64,000 nt of DNA, taken from positions 742,133 to 806,132 of the forward strand of contig VUYV01000326.1 in assembly GCA_008711295.1 (NCBI GenBank), in the 5' to 3' direction. Positions 49,701-63,968 of this stretch are shown here, piece by piece. Position 1 is the first letter of the stretch. Each line of letters begins with the position of its first letter. The notes below the pieces were generated by a model. It made no database searches. It was not told the DNA's origin and worked only from the letters and a program-made list of their open reading frames with translations. This DNA comes from Anarhynchus alexandrinus (lineage: Eukaryota; Chordata; Aves; Charadriiformes; Charadriidae). The translations under genes and the position numbers were made by a program.

Positions 49701-52700
49701 GCTTTTGGCTATTAGCCAAAATTGTTAGTGAGCACACCCAGTGCCTGATCTTTCTGAAGTGTAGAGACAGAGTAAGAGATAGAACAACTTTATTTTAGTC
49801 TTTACGCAGGTAAAGACCTGGAGAGAAATAATACTGTGGCATTCCTAGTGATCTTATTTTCAGGATGGTTTGTTATGCAGCATGTATGTAATGACAGGAC
49901 ACTGAAAGGCTGTGAATCTTCTTAGGCAGAGGAGAGATTTTATTAACAGTTTGTCAGATGTTCAGTTTGAAGCATGAGTTTATACACTAGTCTGTGCTAT
50001 ACGCCATTAGGGTGGTGATTTTTTTTTAAAGTAGTGGTGTGCTTGGTCAGCCTTTGAAAATACTTGGGTATTTTGGCTTGCTTTGCCATACATAATAGGT
50101 ATAAACTGGGGGCTTAAAGTCCATGGGCTTCTGGGGTAAGTCAATGATGTTACTGGCTCTCAAAGCTTACTCTTAGTTCTTTGCTTGAAAATATGTAGAA
50201 GTATTTTCAGATTTTTTTTCCAGATAGTCACTGAGTACTGTGCTGAGCCAGGGCCATTTTCTGATTCAGAAAAGCAATTATGGCCCATTTGGACCCAGTT
50301 TCCCACTGAATGCTAGAAATTTGGAGAAAAGAGTTCAAGTGGGATGTTTACCTATAAATAGCATTCAAAGGTGGTTTGAGTTCTTGCTGCATCTCTGATG
50401 TGCATGGGGGTCATATCCTGGTGTTAGTCTCCGTAGTGCTTTGATCCTTCTGCCATAAGCCTTAGGTTACTCAAAAACCGTAGGTGAGAGTGTCTGTAAA
50501 GTAACTTGTTTTCAAAGGTCAGAAGCCCTAAAGTAGATGAGATTTAAAATACTTGGCTTAGTTCGAGTGCTAGATGTCAAGAAGAGGAATTTTGTGCACC
50601 CTTTTCAGCATGAATATTTTTTTTTCTTCTCTTGATGTTTCTCAGGGATATGCGGGGTTTTTCTTTGCTCCTTACCCTCCCACAGTGGACGCTACCATTT
50701 CCATGTTCCTCTTTTCCATGTTTCAGTAGCAATCTTAGCTCTTTGAGGTGTATCTTTCAGATTCTTGGAGGCAAGCAATTGTCAGACTTGAAATAAGAAA
50801 ATATTAGGTTTTTTTTTCTCTGATAAGGCATGAAAGGAAGAACCAGGAATTAAAGAATAATTGCCTACTATTAGCCTCAATATTTTTCTGTAAAATAATG
50901 AAATAAACCTTGTAAATTTTTCCATCTTTGATGGCACGAAGTAAAGAATTTATTTTGAAGATTTCCCTACAGGTGTCATGCTTCTGGATCATTTACAAAG
51001 TTCCTGTCTTTATAGTTGTATGAGTAAATATTGTAAGCGGTGCAATCTCAAATAAAATAAATTCCCCAAGGGGGACTTGGGGGTTTAATAGTACTTTGTA
51101 TAAGCAACCAGAAACAATCTGATTCTTTTTTCTCTGTCTCTAGCCTGGATGCTTCCTTGAAATACGAGAGCGTCAGAGCTGATGTCCAAAGCTCGGAATT
51201 TGGAGCCCAGCTCCTTTGCTTCTTGCTGGGGCGCTCAGTAGACGATACCAGTTCTTGCACATTCGTTTAGCAGGATCCAGTTGAGCGTGCCAGTAGGTCT
51301 GTGTGCCCTTGCGCTCCGTTTGGCAGGGTGTGAGCCCGTGACTGCCTGGCTGGAGCAGAGATGTGCTGAGTCTGCCATTGGAGCCTGTGTCCATTTAAAA
51401 GCGAAACAAAGCCAGGCAAACAATTCAGCTTGTGGCTGAAGTTTTCCCTTAGCTAATCACAGTAATACTGGCAAGTGGGGTACAACTAGAAGAGCATTTG
51501 TTTTAAGTGCGTAAATGTACTTGAATACTTGCTGGTGCTGCAAAGACATTGCAGGATTGTCGCAGGAGGTGGTAGCGAGGGAGGGAGGAGAAGGCTGGCA
51601 ATGAAAAAGGCATCAGGCACCCAAGTAATTAGCTGTGATTTTGCTGCCATGGCAAATCTTCCTGGGTGTGAATCGCTGGCTTTTATCTATGTTAAGGGTG
51701 GGGAAAAAAAAAAAACCAACTAAAAAAAACCCTGACTTGGCAATTCAAAAAAATTCAAAAATGAAGTGATAAGCTCCTATTGAACTGTAGTATCCAGTAC
51801 CTCCCTTTTAATCCTAGAGAACCGCCAAAGCAAATTCATGCCCAGAGTAATGTAGGGGTTTATAAACTAGTGCTTAATCCCATCCTTGTTGTTTATAATT
51901 TGGATTGAAGTTAGCATTGTGTTTTGAATATTCCTCTCAAATGCAAGACCATACATTTTCTTACAATCAAAAACAAGTTAGAAAGGAGGCCTTATTTGCC
52001 ATGGGTAAAAGTGCTTCTTTTAATTAAAAAAAAAACAAAACAAAACAAAAAAACAAACCAAAAACCAAAACAAACAACAAAAAATCCCAAACCAGAACAA
52101 CCCCAAATGATTTACTGGAGCTGATAGAATTAGCTGCTATTCTGTGACTTTTAAAATAAAAGTACCTGAGTTACTGACAGATCTTCTTGTACAATACTGC
52201 ACTAACTAGAAATAGCGCATATACTGAGGCAGGGTGACTTTTCTATAGGATGCGGACACGTGCCTCACGAGGGTTGGAGTTACTGGGTTGCAACTGTCCC
52301 AGGTTTAGAGCAATTCCTTGATGAATAATTGTTTTGTCTGACGCTCTCCTATTGCAGTTCTTACCTAGCAGTCCCCATGGATGTTGGTCAGGGTTGGTTG
52401 GTTGTGTGCTTTTTTTTTTTTTTTTCTGGGCTGGCCTTCTACCTTTGCTCTGAGCTCATAATGAGTAAACAGAAGCTTTCTCCTCCTCCAAGGCCAAATT
52501 CAAATGTCTGTACTTGCATTTCATGTGTCTTGCAAGCCAAAACACAGATAGTTTGAACTCTTTTGTGGGAATCTCTATTGCTGCACATTGAAAAGATCTA
52601 GTTTAGCTTCATCTCTTTTGCCCTGCACCTTTTCATTTTTAAGAAGAAGCCAAGTTCCTTGAAGAAACAAAACTTTTTTCCAGCACAAAATTTTGGGGCT

Positions 52701-55700
52701 GAGGAAGATGCTCCTTTCTCTCTTCCTTTCTCTCTTCCTTTCTGTCCTACCTCTCCATCTTGTTGCCTCTTGGATAGGCTAGCTGAGCAGATGCTCTGGC
52801 TAGCAGGGATGCTGTGGAATCAAAAGATGAGATAAACTGGCGGTTAGATGTCAATTGAATCATAGAATCACAGAATGGTTTGGTTTGGAAGGGACCTTAA
52901 AGATCATCTAGTTCTAAGCCCTCTGCCATGGGCAGGGACACCTCCCACTAGACCAGGTTGCTCCAAGCCCCGTCCAACCTGGTCTCGAACACCTCCAGGC
53001 CAGGNCACCACCCTCAGAGTAAAAATGTTCTTCCTAATACCTAATCTAAATCTCCCCTCTTCCAGTTTGAAGCCATTCCCCCTTGTCCTATCACTACATG
53101 GCCTTGTAAAAACTCCCTCTCCAGCTTTCTTGTAGACCCCCTTCAGATACTGGAAGGGACTCTAAGGTCTCCCCGGAGCCTTCTCTTCTCCAGGCTGAAC
53201 AACCCCAACTCTTTCAGCCTCTCCTCACAGGAGGGGTGCTCCAGCCCTCGGATCATCTTCAGTTGATTGAAGCCTGGCTGTTAGCGGTAGAGAGTAAGAG
53301 AGTAAGAACTTCCGTTCAGGGGTTCATATGTATTGTAGCTTTTAGAGCATACCACGTAGTTTTTTGCCATGATTGGTTGTAGTATTTCATAGGTGTGGGA
53401 ATGGACTCACTTGGCTTTGGACGAAGGCTTAATTTTTCCAAAGATACTTCAAAAACAAACAAAAAACCCCTAAAAACAAGGGAAAAGAGAGAATGAGTAA
53501 ACACTCCAGACCAACCTAGACAAGTTCAGCATTAATGTCTGTTCAGTTCAGAATTCTGTTAAAGTTTTGCTTCTCTGCTAGAGGAAATACAAACACTTTC
53601 TTATACTTGAATATAATTCTTCAGGCTTTGCGTTGAACTGCGAGCCCCTTCATATTCTCGCCTGAGCTGTAGTTTGCTTTATCTAAAGCAATTCAGCCAT
53701 TGAATTTGCTGTTTAAATGATCACTGCGACAGAACTGGCAATTTTTTTGTTTTACTGTATTACTGCTTTTGTCCTAGTTGTAGCTGCTTCTTTAAAGCAC
53801 GCTGTAATCCAAGAGGCAGATATCTCTGCCAGACGCAGCAAGATGGGTGAGAAGGCCGTCTGCTGATGCTGAAGTACATCTGTAACTGACGCAGGAGTAA
53901 TTCATGATGCTTCCATATTAACTACACGTAATATGTATGGGATCAAAGTGCATTTGGTTCAGTGATCAGCACGATATTCTGCACATACTTGATGAATGTG
54001 TTGGAAGGTCCTGGTTCCTGTAAGGAATCGACAGTGCTGAGGATCACATCTGTGAACTTGTCACCTTGTAGTAGAGCAGATGTTTTTCTGCTAGAGATTT
54101 AATGGAAACAAAACCTTGAAAAATGGTATGATTGGGTTTCTTTATAAAGATATTTGATTTGGAAACATAAAAATTTGGACATGCTGAATGAGTGGCATGG
54201 GGGAAGTTGTGTGAGGTGGCTGAGGTGGTTTAGCAGTTATTTGCTGTCACCATCAGGCAGGAATCTTCTGTTCCTGGCTGCACAGTTTTCTTTCCTCTTG
54301 CCGGTTCTGGTGGTGGCTAGAAAGACCCTTTGCTGGTCAAATTCATCTTGCTGTGCTGGTAGAAAACTCCCTCCTCTTTTCCCAAACGTGAGTGCAATGG
54401 GGTTGATGGGAGTGCCTGGGGAAACCCAGAGAGCGGAGGAGCACCGAGTCTTCCTGGCATTTGCCAAACGTTCGCTTGGCACACACCAGCTCGTGTTGTT
54501 TCGGCTTTAGACAAGATACCTCTGTTTTCATACAGTGGGAGAAAAGGGGTGCCTAGTGAAAGCTTGAAAAAAATCAAACATTTGGAGTTATGCTGTAGCA
54601 AAATCTGTCATGGTCAGGAATTTAAGTAGGATGAAGAATATGAGGAGATAGTTATATGGATAACTTCTGGTATTATTCTTTCCTATTTGAACTCTCACAT
54701 GGTAACGAAACTCTCTCATAAGGTTAAAACCAATCTTTTATTTTAATATTTTAAAATATGTGTGGTATTCCATATGTGCCAAATATCCATATTCTTTCTT
54801 GCATTCTGAAAACAAAGGAAATGGGTGGATTGGGTTGGTGGAATTAGATGAAATTGCAGAATATTGGGCTTTGCTAGAAACATCTGTAAGGCTGTGTAGA
54901 GCTGTTTTTTCATTGCTGAATTTGCTTATGGGGCTTCCAAGCTTTAGTAAAATCGGAAGTTGCTGGCTAATGTTGTGAATTCCCTGACTAGGTAACCCGG
55001 TTTTGACGTAACATCGGTCTAAATTGAAATCTAACGAGGAAACTCTCAAACAAATGTAAATATTAATGAGTATTGACTAGTTAAGCAAGAACTCATGTTT
55101 GTGCTGAAGTATAGAAAATTATTGTTCAGATCTTGAGATACCTGAGTGCACTGATGTAAAGCAGATTATCCCAAAAAGGAATCTTTCTCATCAAACTGTT
55201 ACCAAAATAACAGTAAGAACTAATTGTAGCTGGAGAAGTACTTCCTAGTTCTTGATTCTGAAAAAAAAATAAAAAGAGAATATTCCTCCTCCAGTTGCTT
55301 TACTGGAAAGCAGAGAGAAACGTCATCGAGGTTTCAGGCTCCTGTTCTGACAACTGCATTGAAATATATGTAAATGCAAATATAATATTAAGAGTTCGCA
55401 GTGTCAAGCAAGTGCAAAATTAGAAGCTGGAAGTAAGGGTAATTTTCTCCAATGGCATGTGTATGTTGTGATGGCCCTTTTTGTTGTTTTTTTTTCATCC
55501 CCTTTTCACTTGTGGATATTGCTCAATTCCCTATTATTTTTAGGAGTGGGGATTAGTGAGGTTAAGACCATGAAATACAAACCAGGGGAATAAAACTATA
55601 TTTCTGCTTTTGACAGAAAATGCTTAGCAGATGATCTGAACATAATTTTTCAGATAGCATTGAAAATGTCACTTTTTGAATGTGATGGTTTGCTGTCAGG

Positions 55701-58700
55701 AATCTGATTTGTAGAAATGGAAAACTCGGCTGCTCTAAAAGTCTGTGGGGAACTATGGTGGTAACACATGAAAATGTGTAGCGTGTAAAATGTTAGTCAA
55801 AAAAACCCCAAGAACATCAAACCCTCAAGCTGTAGCTCTTAATTTCCTGCTGAATGAGTTTTATTTAGCATGTCCAAATATTAATTGAGAAGAATAAAAA
55901 TAAAAGTTGCAGCCGGTGAGTTCTGTTTGTGCCATGTACATAGTGATACAGGGGAAAAAAACCCAAACAGTTTTATAGTGAAAGTTTGTATCAAATGTAC
56001 ATAAAAGGATAAAGTTTTGTGTTCAGCATAGTTACAACAGGGATGTTAAGGGTATGGTAAGTTTTCAGTGCGCTGGAGCCAAGATCAGACTACAATTTTC
56101 ATATGCAGTGGTGAAGATTACCAAGGCATGTGCTTGACTGTGAAAAGACTGAAAGCCTCAATGTAGTTTTTTTGTGTTTTAGAAAACAAAGCTAAAATAA
56201 ACCCTACCATATCAAATCTCTGCTACTCCCTGCCTGGAACTAATAGTGTTGGAATGATGAGTTGAAAAAGGGAGAAGCATTCTGGTTAATGCTTTTCTCA
56301 AAAAGAGCCTATAGGCCCGATCTGCACTAAAATATCTTTGAAATGAGAACTTTCAAAGGACCAAACACCTTTTTCAGGGAGATCTAGCTAAGCAAAAAAT
56401 ACCGTTTTGGGGCAGAGGAAGGTAAAATACGGATTTCGTTAGTTGTGGTCTACATAGTTCACCATTACGTAATAAAAATGTCTATTCTGCGTCTGTGGTT
56501 GCCATCTAGAGATGCTCTTGTCTTTCCCTGGCAGGTTTTCTCCCTAAGGGATTTGGAATTTGCCACCTTCTTCCTCTCCTTCCCCAGTCAAACCAAATTT
56601 GTGTATTTTTACAAGCCCTTTGCCATCTTGAGGGCATGTTTCAGATGTGCCAGGATTTTAAATAGCAGCGCTGCTATTAATTGCCTGAATGTTTCATCCT
56701 CTGGGTCTGAAGTTAGGCAAGTTTCCTTCGCACAGTAATGAATTCTTTTGTTCCGCCACCAGTGTCAGCTCCTGGTGTCACATTCAGCCAGCAGAACTAT
56801 TTGCAGGAGAATTCTTTTATTGTGATTTGGAAGATGGCAAAGGCTTACTTGAGGAGTTAAGCTGAACCTTCCTGCTGTCGCATTGGCACCAAGTGTCTAA
56901 GCTCTGCTGAGCTTATCCTCTGTTTGCTGGCACCGTCCATGGGGAAGACTATTCTTTCTTCTCTACAGGTACTCTGCTTGGGGAAAGTCTGAAGTTTGTC
57001 TGCAGCTGGATGGGATTTCCAGGCACACAATGGGAGGTACTGGACTGAACAACTGTACAGTGTGGGCTGAGGAAGACCAGCTCGTCTAGAAAGAGCTAGA
57101 CCTACTGCAGAGACCTTTTGCAGTTACTCTGCACTACGTGGCCGCAGCGCTTCTCTGAGATACCTGATGGGCCAACTGGCCAGGCACAGTTGCTCAAATG
57201 CACCCCAAAAGTGCCAAATTTAGTTAATGCACGTGGTCCAGCTCTGACGTACCTGCGTAGTAGACATGACTTCCCTGAAGCAGAGGTTACTCTGTGTGCT
57301 GTGTGAAGATGCTTTGAAGCTGTTGCCTGGCTAGAGGTATGGCAGTGCTAATTACAGGGTTTGACTACTGTGGACCAGCCTTTTCATTCGGGTTAGTTTA
57401 CGAAGAAATGCTGTTACTGCTCTGCAAATACATCAGTGTAAAGGACTGATTAGGAAGGCTGCTAGCTTTGGCTGCACACGAGGTGGTGGGGTGATCCCTC
57501 TGCATGATTTTTTGCCTGGATGTTTTGTTTGGAGGCGTCCCATGAGACAGTAACAGCTTAGTCTGTTCTAAATGGTTTCTGGAGTGAGGTTTTCTGAGTG
57601 TAACAGTGGTGGTCTGCTTGCCCACCATGTCATGTCAGAAAGATGCTTCATTTACCTTATGGCATGATCTGTTTCCAGCAAGTGCTGAATTTTTATTTAT
57701 TTTTATTTTTAATCTCAGGAAGGTGTTGGGGAAACTTAAAACTTTAAATCTAGTTCTGTATGAAAGAACGTGGTAAGTTTTGCAGTGATGACGAAGTGAG
57801 AAGAAGTCCGAGGGCAATGAAGAAATATTTCAGGGCCATGGGACAACTGGTTAAGGGATTGGGAGCACAAGTCTTGTTCTCTTCTATCCCTCCAGCTGCG
57901 GGCAATGATGAGGGGGTAAACGGGCAGAGCCAGCAGGGCAATGACTGGCTCTGAACCTGGTGCTACCGGCAGGGCTTTGGGTTCTTTGACCATGGCCTGA
58001 TTTACAGAACACCAGGCCTGCTGGCAGCAGGCAGGAAGAGCCTTGTCTCGCAGGGGGAAAAGGGTTCTAGGACTAGAGTTAGCAGGGCTAATTGAGAGAG
58101 ATTTAAACTAGATTGGAAGGGGGAAGGGGATGTAACTGGGCTCGCTAGAGAGGCGCCCGGCAGTAGTAGCTCAGCAGTTGTGGGACAGAGTGCTAGTATT
58201 TTTGAGAATTGGGAGGCCCACCATCCCTCTAGGGCAAAAACTACACACTCATTGACCTCTCTGAAATGCCCATACACTAATGCGCACAGCATGGGGAACA
58301 AAGGGGAACAAGAGGAGTTAGAGATCTGTGTGTGGTCACAGGGCCATGATCTCATTGCAGTTACTGACACAGTGGGATAGCTCACATGACTGGAACGCTG
58401 TCGTGGAGGGCTCTGTTCTCTTTAGGAAAGATAGGCAAATGAGGCGAGGTGGTGGAGTCGCTCTTTATGTGAGAGAGCAACTGGAATGTATCGAGCTCTC
58501 CTTGGGGGTGCGTGAAGAGCAAGTTGAGAGCTTGTGGGTAAGGATTAAGGGGCAGGGTAACAGGAGAGACACTGTTGTGGGTGTTTATTACAGGCCACCT
58601 GATCAGGATGGGGTAGTTGATGAGGCCTTCTACAGACAGGTGAGAATCACCTCTCAATCACAGGCCTTGGTTCTTATGGGGGACTTCAACTACCCTGATA

Positions 58701-61700
58701 TCTGCTGGGAAGGCTGCACAGCTGGGCATGTACAGTCCAGGATGTTCCTCCAGTGCATGGATGATAACTTTTTGACTCAGGTGGTGGAGAAGCCCACAAG
58801 GAGAGGTGTGCTACTGGACCTAGTACTGACAAAGAGGGACTGGTGGAGGATGTTAAGGTAAGGGGCAGACTTGGCTGCAGTGATCATGAGAAGACAGAGT
58901 TCAGGATTAAGTGCAGTATGCACAAAACAACAAGTGGGGTTGAAACCTTAGACTCCAGGAGGGCTAACTTCGATCTCTTCAAGGAATTGCTTGGAGAAAT
59001 CCCATGGGTGAGGGCTCTAGAGGGTAGGGGAGCTCAAGAGATTTGGCTGCTATTTAAACATCACTTCCTCCAAGCTCAGGATCTGTGCATCTGTAAGAGC
59101 AAGACATCAGGCAAGGGAAGCAGGAGACCTGCGTGGCTGAGCAGGGAGCTTCTGAAAAAGCTCACGTGGAAGAAGGAAGTTTACAGTGTGTGGAAGAAAG
59201 GGCTGACCACTTGGGATGAGTATAAGAATGCTGTCCAATAGGAAGGGTTTCTTTAAGTATATAGGAGGCAAAAGGAAAACTAGGGAAAATGTGGGCCTGC
59301 TGTTGAACAAGACGTGCTGTGGTGACAGATGATGCAGAGAAGGCAGAGTTGCTGAATGCCTTCTTTGCTTCTGGCTTAACTGCTTGGGCCAGCCCTCAGG
59401 AGTCCCAGACTTTGCAAGTAACAGAGAAAGTCTGGAGGAAGGAAGACTTTCCCTTGGTTGAAGAAGAACAGGTTAAAGAACAATTAAGTAAACTGGATAC
59501 CCACAAGTCCATGGAGCCTGCTGGGATGCACCTGTGAGTACTGAGGGAGCTGGTGGAAGTCATTGCTGGGCCACTCTCCATCATCTTTGATAGGTCCTGG
59601 AGAACAGGTGAGGTGCCTGAGGACTGGAGGAAAGCTAGTGTCACTCCAGTCTTCAGAAAGGGCAAGACGGATGACCCACGAAACTACAGGCTGGTCAGCC
59701 TCACCTCCATCCCTGGAAAGATGATGTAACAGCTCATTCTGGGTGTCATCTCCAAGCATCTGGAGGAAAAAAAGGTTATCAGAAGTAGTCAACATGGATT
59801 CACCAAGGGGAAGTTACGTCTGACTAATCTGATAGCCTTCTACGATGGTGTGACTGGATGGGTGGATGTGGGGAGGGCAGTGGATGTTGTCTACCTTGAC
59901 TTCAGCATGGCTTTCGACACTGTCTTCCCACATCATCCTCACAGGCAAGCTTAGGAAGTGTGGGTTAGATGAATGGACAGTGGGGTGGATTGAGAACGGG
60001 CTGACAGATAGAGCTCAGAGGGTTGTGGTTAGTGGTGCAGAGTCTAGTTGGAGGTCAGTAACAAGTGGTGTTCCTCAGGGGTTGGTACTGGGTCCAGTCC
60101 TGTTCAGTATATTCATTCATATATTGAATATTCAATATATTCATTCATCAAATGGATGAAGGGATAGAGTGTACCATCAGCAAGTTTGCCAATGACACAA
60201 AAGTGGGAGAGGTGGCTGACACGCTGGAAGGCTGTGCTGCCATACAGTGTGACCTGGACAGGTTGGAGACTTGCGCGCAGAGAAACCTTATGAAATTCAA
60301 CTAGGGCAAGTGTAGGGTACTGCATCTGGGGAGGAATAACCCCGTGCGTCAGTACAGGTTGGGGGCTGACCTCCTGGAGAGCAGCTCTGTGGAAAGGGAC
60401 CTGGGAGTCCTGGTGGACAACAGGATGACCATGAGGCAGCAACGTGCCCTGGTGGCCAAGAAGGCCAATGTCATCCTGGGGCGCATCAAGAAGAGTGTGG
60501 TCAGCAGGTGGAGGGAGGTCATCCTCCCCCTCTACTCTGCCCTGGTGAGGCCGCATCTGGAGTACTGTGTCTGGTTGTGGGCTCCCCGGTTCAAGGAGGA
60601 CAGGGATCTGCTGGAGAGGGTCCAGCAGAGGGCTACAAAGATAATTAGGGGACTGGAGCATCTCTCTTATGAGGAAAGGCTGAGGGACTTGGGTCTTTTT
60701 AGTCTGGAGAAAAGAAGACTGAGGGGGGATCTTATTAACGCTTACAAATACTTAAAGGGAGGGTGCCAGGGGGATGGGAACAGTCTTTTTTCAGTGGTGC
60801 CCAGTGACAGGACAAGAGGGAACGGGCACAAACTTGAACATAGGAAGTTCCATCTGAATGTGAGGAGGGCCTTCTCTCCTGTGCGGGCAGCAGAGCACTG
60901 GCACAGGCTGCCCAGAGAGGTGGGGGAGTCTCCCACTCTGGAGCCATTCCAAACCCGCCTGGACGCCGTCCTGTGCCACTGCTGGAGGTGCCCCTGCTCT
61001 GGCAGGGGGTGGCACTGGGGGAGCTCCAGAGGGCCCCTCCAACCCTGACCAGTCTGGGATTTTGTGAAATAAACATGACCTCTCACTGAAGTCTCTTACA
61101 GTTTGAGATCCTCCCCCCAAAATCTGGCCATTGCAAGTGGGGAGGGAATAGCCAACAGAAGACTTGGAGCTTGTCTGAAGATTTTTATATCTTACCTGGA
61201 ATCTGGCATCTTACTGATGCATGATTGGGTTATCATGACTTTGGTGTGGGGAGGGAAGTTAAATATTTATTGTATTTTATCTTAGAAAGAAATTTTGGGG
61301 CAGAAGACAAGCTCTGTTTTTGATATATTACATTGGCTTTGCGTTACCCTGAACTGTCCCACTTTGATAGGTTTACCACTAAACCCAACAGAAAACAGCC
61401 AAGGAACCGAACCTCTATGGCGAGAAGTAAACTAAGTAAACTTCATTTACATCTGGGAATGTCATTGAGTTGAAATCTGGTAAATATAACAGAATACCAT
61501 GAGAAGGGACGTTCTCCTACCCCGGGTTTTTCATTTGGTTTTATCAGGTGATAAATCATCTGCTGAGGAAGCTGTGGAGCTGCAGCCTGCTCAGGCAAGC
61601 TGACCATGCATACAGGAGGAGTTACCTGCACTGTGAACATCACAGAGCAAGCCAGGGCAGTAGCTGTGGTCTGAAGCGCTGTGGTGGTTGTATTCGAACT

Positions 61701-63937
61701 TGATCTCGAACCCTGCTTCCCAGGAATGGCACTGCCTTTAGAGAAGTCGATTTTTAATCGGCATGGTAATAAAGAACGATATTAGCCTTCAGAAATGTTA
61801 TTGGATGACACTATTTGAGGTTCAAAAAAACTTTAGAAGGTGCCGTTGTAGAACCTTTAGAGTTTTAGAGAGTATTTGTTGGAAAGGAAAAGTCTTTTTT
61901 CAGTTATGAAAGAGCTAGTTGTAAGACAAATCACTCAGGCACCTTATTTTGCCCTTGTAAAAAGGGAACTATGAGGAGGACAAAAATTAGAGCTGTAAAC
62001 TCAGGGTATATGCCATTTAGTCAACTTGAATAATCCAGTCTAGCTGTATTTGAGAGGGTGTTGTGAATTTTAGCAAGAAGTTCAGTAATGGTCAAGTGAG
62101 TTACAATTTAAGCACATAGGCAATGTATAGAAGCAATCAGAGGGAGCAGGTATATAATTGTATTTTTTTTCCTCCTGCTGAAGATGGGCTAGGAGACTAG
62201 TTTAGTCTGAACAAGGCTTGATCAGGCCTTTGAAAACATGACTGATATGTGTCACCATAACTTTATCTCCTTTGCTTTGCATTCACATCTGTCTTTTGGG
62301 AATAACCCTTTCTGTTAAATAGGGATTAAGGTCTCCTATCTTTGAGTTTCAGTATTATACAGTGCGGAAAGACTGATTTAGGAAGAATCTGGAGCAGGAA
62401 GGGGAACCCAACCAATTTAGTTCATGATATTTTCTTGTTCAAAGTAATTATTGGTGTTTAAAGAGATTCATATTATCTATGAAGTTGCGTGCTTGTTAAG
62501 CACTAATGACCAATCCCATACATAATGGCACAGTAATGTGTGATAACCTGCTCTGCAGTGATTATAAAGGGTATTGCCAGGTGGCTTAGATATCTTTTCG
62601 AGGATGTGCCAGAGCATAATCAAAGTGTTCTTGGATTGGGATGATAAGGTAAAGTTATAAGCAAGTTTGTTGCAACACAGAAGTATTTGGCATTTTAAAT
62701 GTCAGGAGTGAGAATTCAAAAACTTTGAAAGAGCATTTCTGTTCAAAGTTCATCTTTCTTCTGAACGATGCAAAAAAGATGAGGTTAAAAAAAAACGTGG
62801 TAAAAGGGTATTTGCTACCAATGCATTTATTAAGGGTAGGTGTGTCAGGAGAGGATTTGTGTGCTATGAAATCAATGTAAAAATACAGGTTTATTTGAAG
62901 CAAAGTAGAATCAGCTGTTCTTGGACAGGGTTTATGTCATTACATGAATAATGTTAGCAATGAAACGTAGGCAGGTAAGGCAAAGTGTAGTGTCTGAAAT
63001 AAAAAGTTGGGGGTTTTTTTGGTTTGTGGGTTGGTGGGTTTTTTTTGTTTGTTTGGTTGTTTTTTTTGTTTTGTGTTTTTTGTTTTGTTTTGTTTTGAGA
63101 TGTGGATATTCCAGATGTGCAATCACTGCAGATTTCAGTGCAACTCTTCTTTGTGCATCCTTGGATTGCAGGCTCCTGAAGGTCTCCCTTCACACGTGGT
63201 CCTGGGTACCGCATGAGATGTGGTTAGGGTCTGTAAATTTTGTGTGAATTCTTCAAAGGCTCACCAGAATCATACAGAAATTTAAGGATGGCATGCTTAA
63301 CTGAATAAAGAAGGTTTTAAACTTTAACTGCTTTAATGAAGAATTTTGTTTTAAAGGCCAAATGGCTTACCCAAAAATCCAAATGGTGTGGCTCAGTCTA
63401 TACTCCGACTTAAAACAGTTCTTTTCCTTACACAGCAAGTAAACCTTCCCTTGTAACTCTAATGTTCTTTAGCTTAGTGTGAAGTACAATTTTTTTAACA
63501 GCACTTTACCTTCAAGTTTTTAAAAGCATATGAATTTTAGAAAGATGACTACACTAGAATTAATTATTGGTATTTTTCTAATTCCTGTATACGAAGAGCA
63601 CTACTCAATATGTGGTTTCTTCCTTGAGGACTTTAGTCTGAGCAATCAGCATACAATAAAACACACCTAAATATTTAAAACTTATTCAACAAATTGTAAA
63701 AATATTATGTCCCTCGTTCTGATGTTGTAAATTAGGTATCTTGATGCAGAAACAGTGAAATTTGAAAACAGCTATTCCTTTTGATCTGCTTGGCTTTGGA
63801 TTGTTTTTTTACAGGGAAACATAGAGCTGGCACAATCCACTCTCACTTTAGATGGGCTGAAATAATTTGTGTTGTGTCCTTTTGGAAGATTAAAGCCCGT
63901 CTGTCTTTCCATTGGTCACGTAATCAGTGGGACCCTG

Positions 63938-63968
<31 letters not shown>

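Noticed and set aside
58180..61048. Open frames with endonuclease and reverse-transcriptase similarity as possible host genes
   Set aside because: They are segments of one decayed CR1 LINE with frameshifts and stops, not a domesticated gene.
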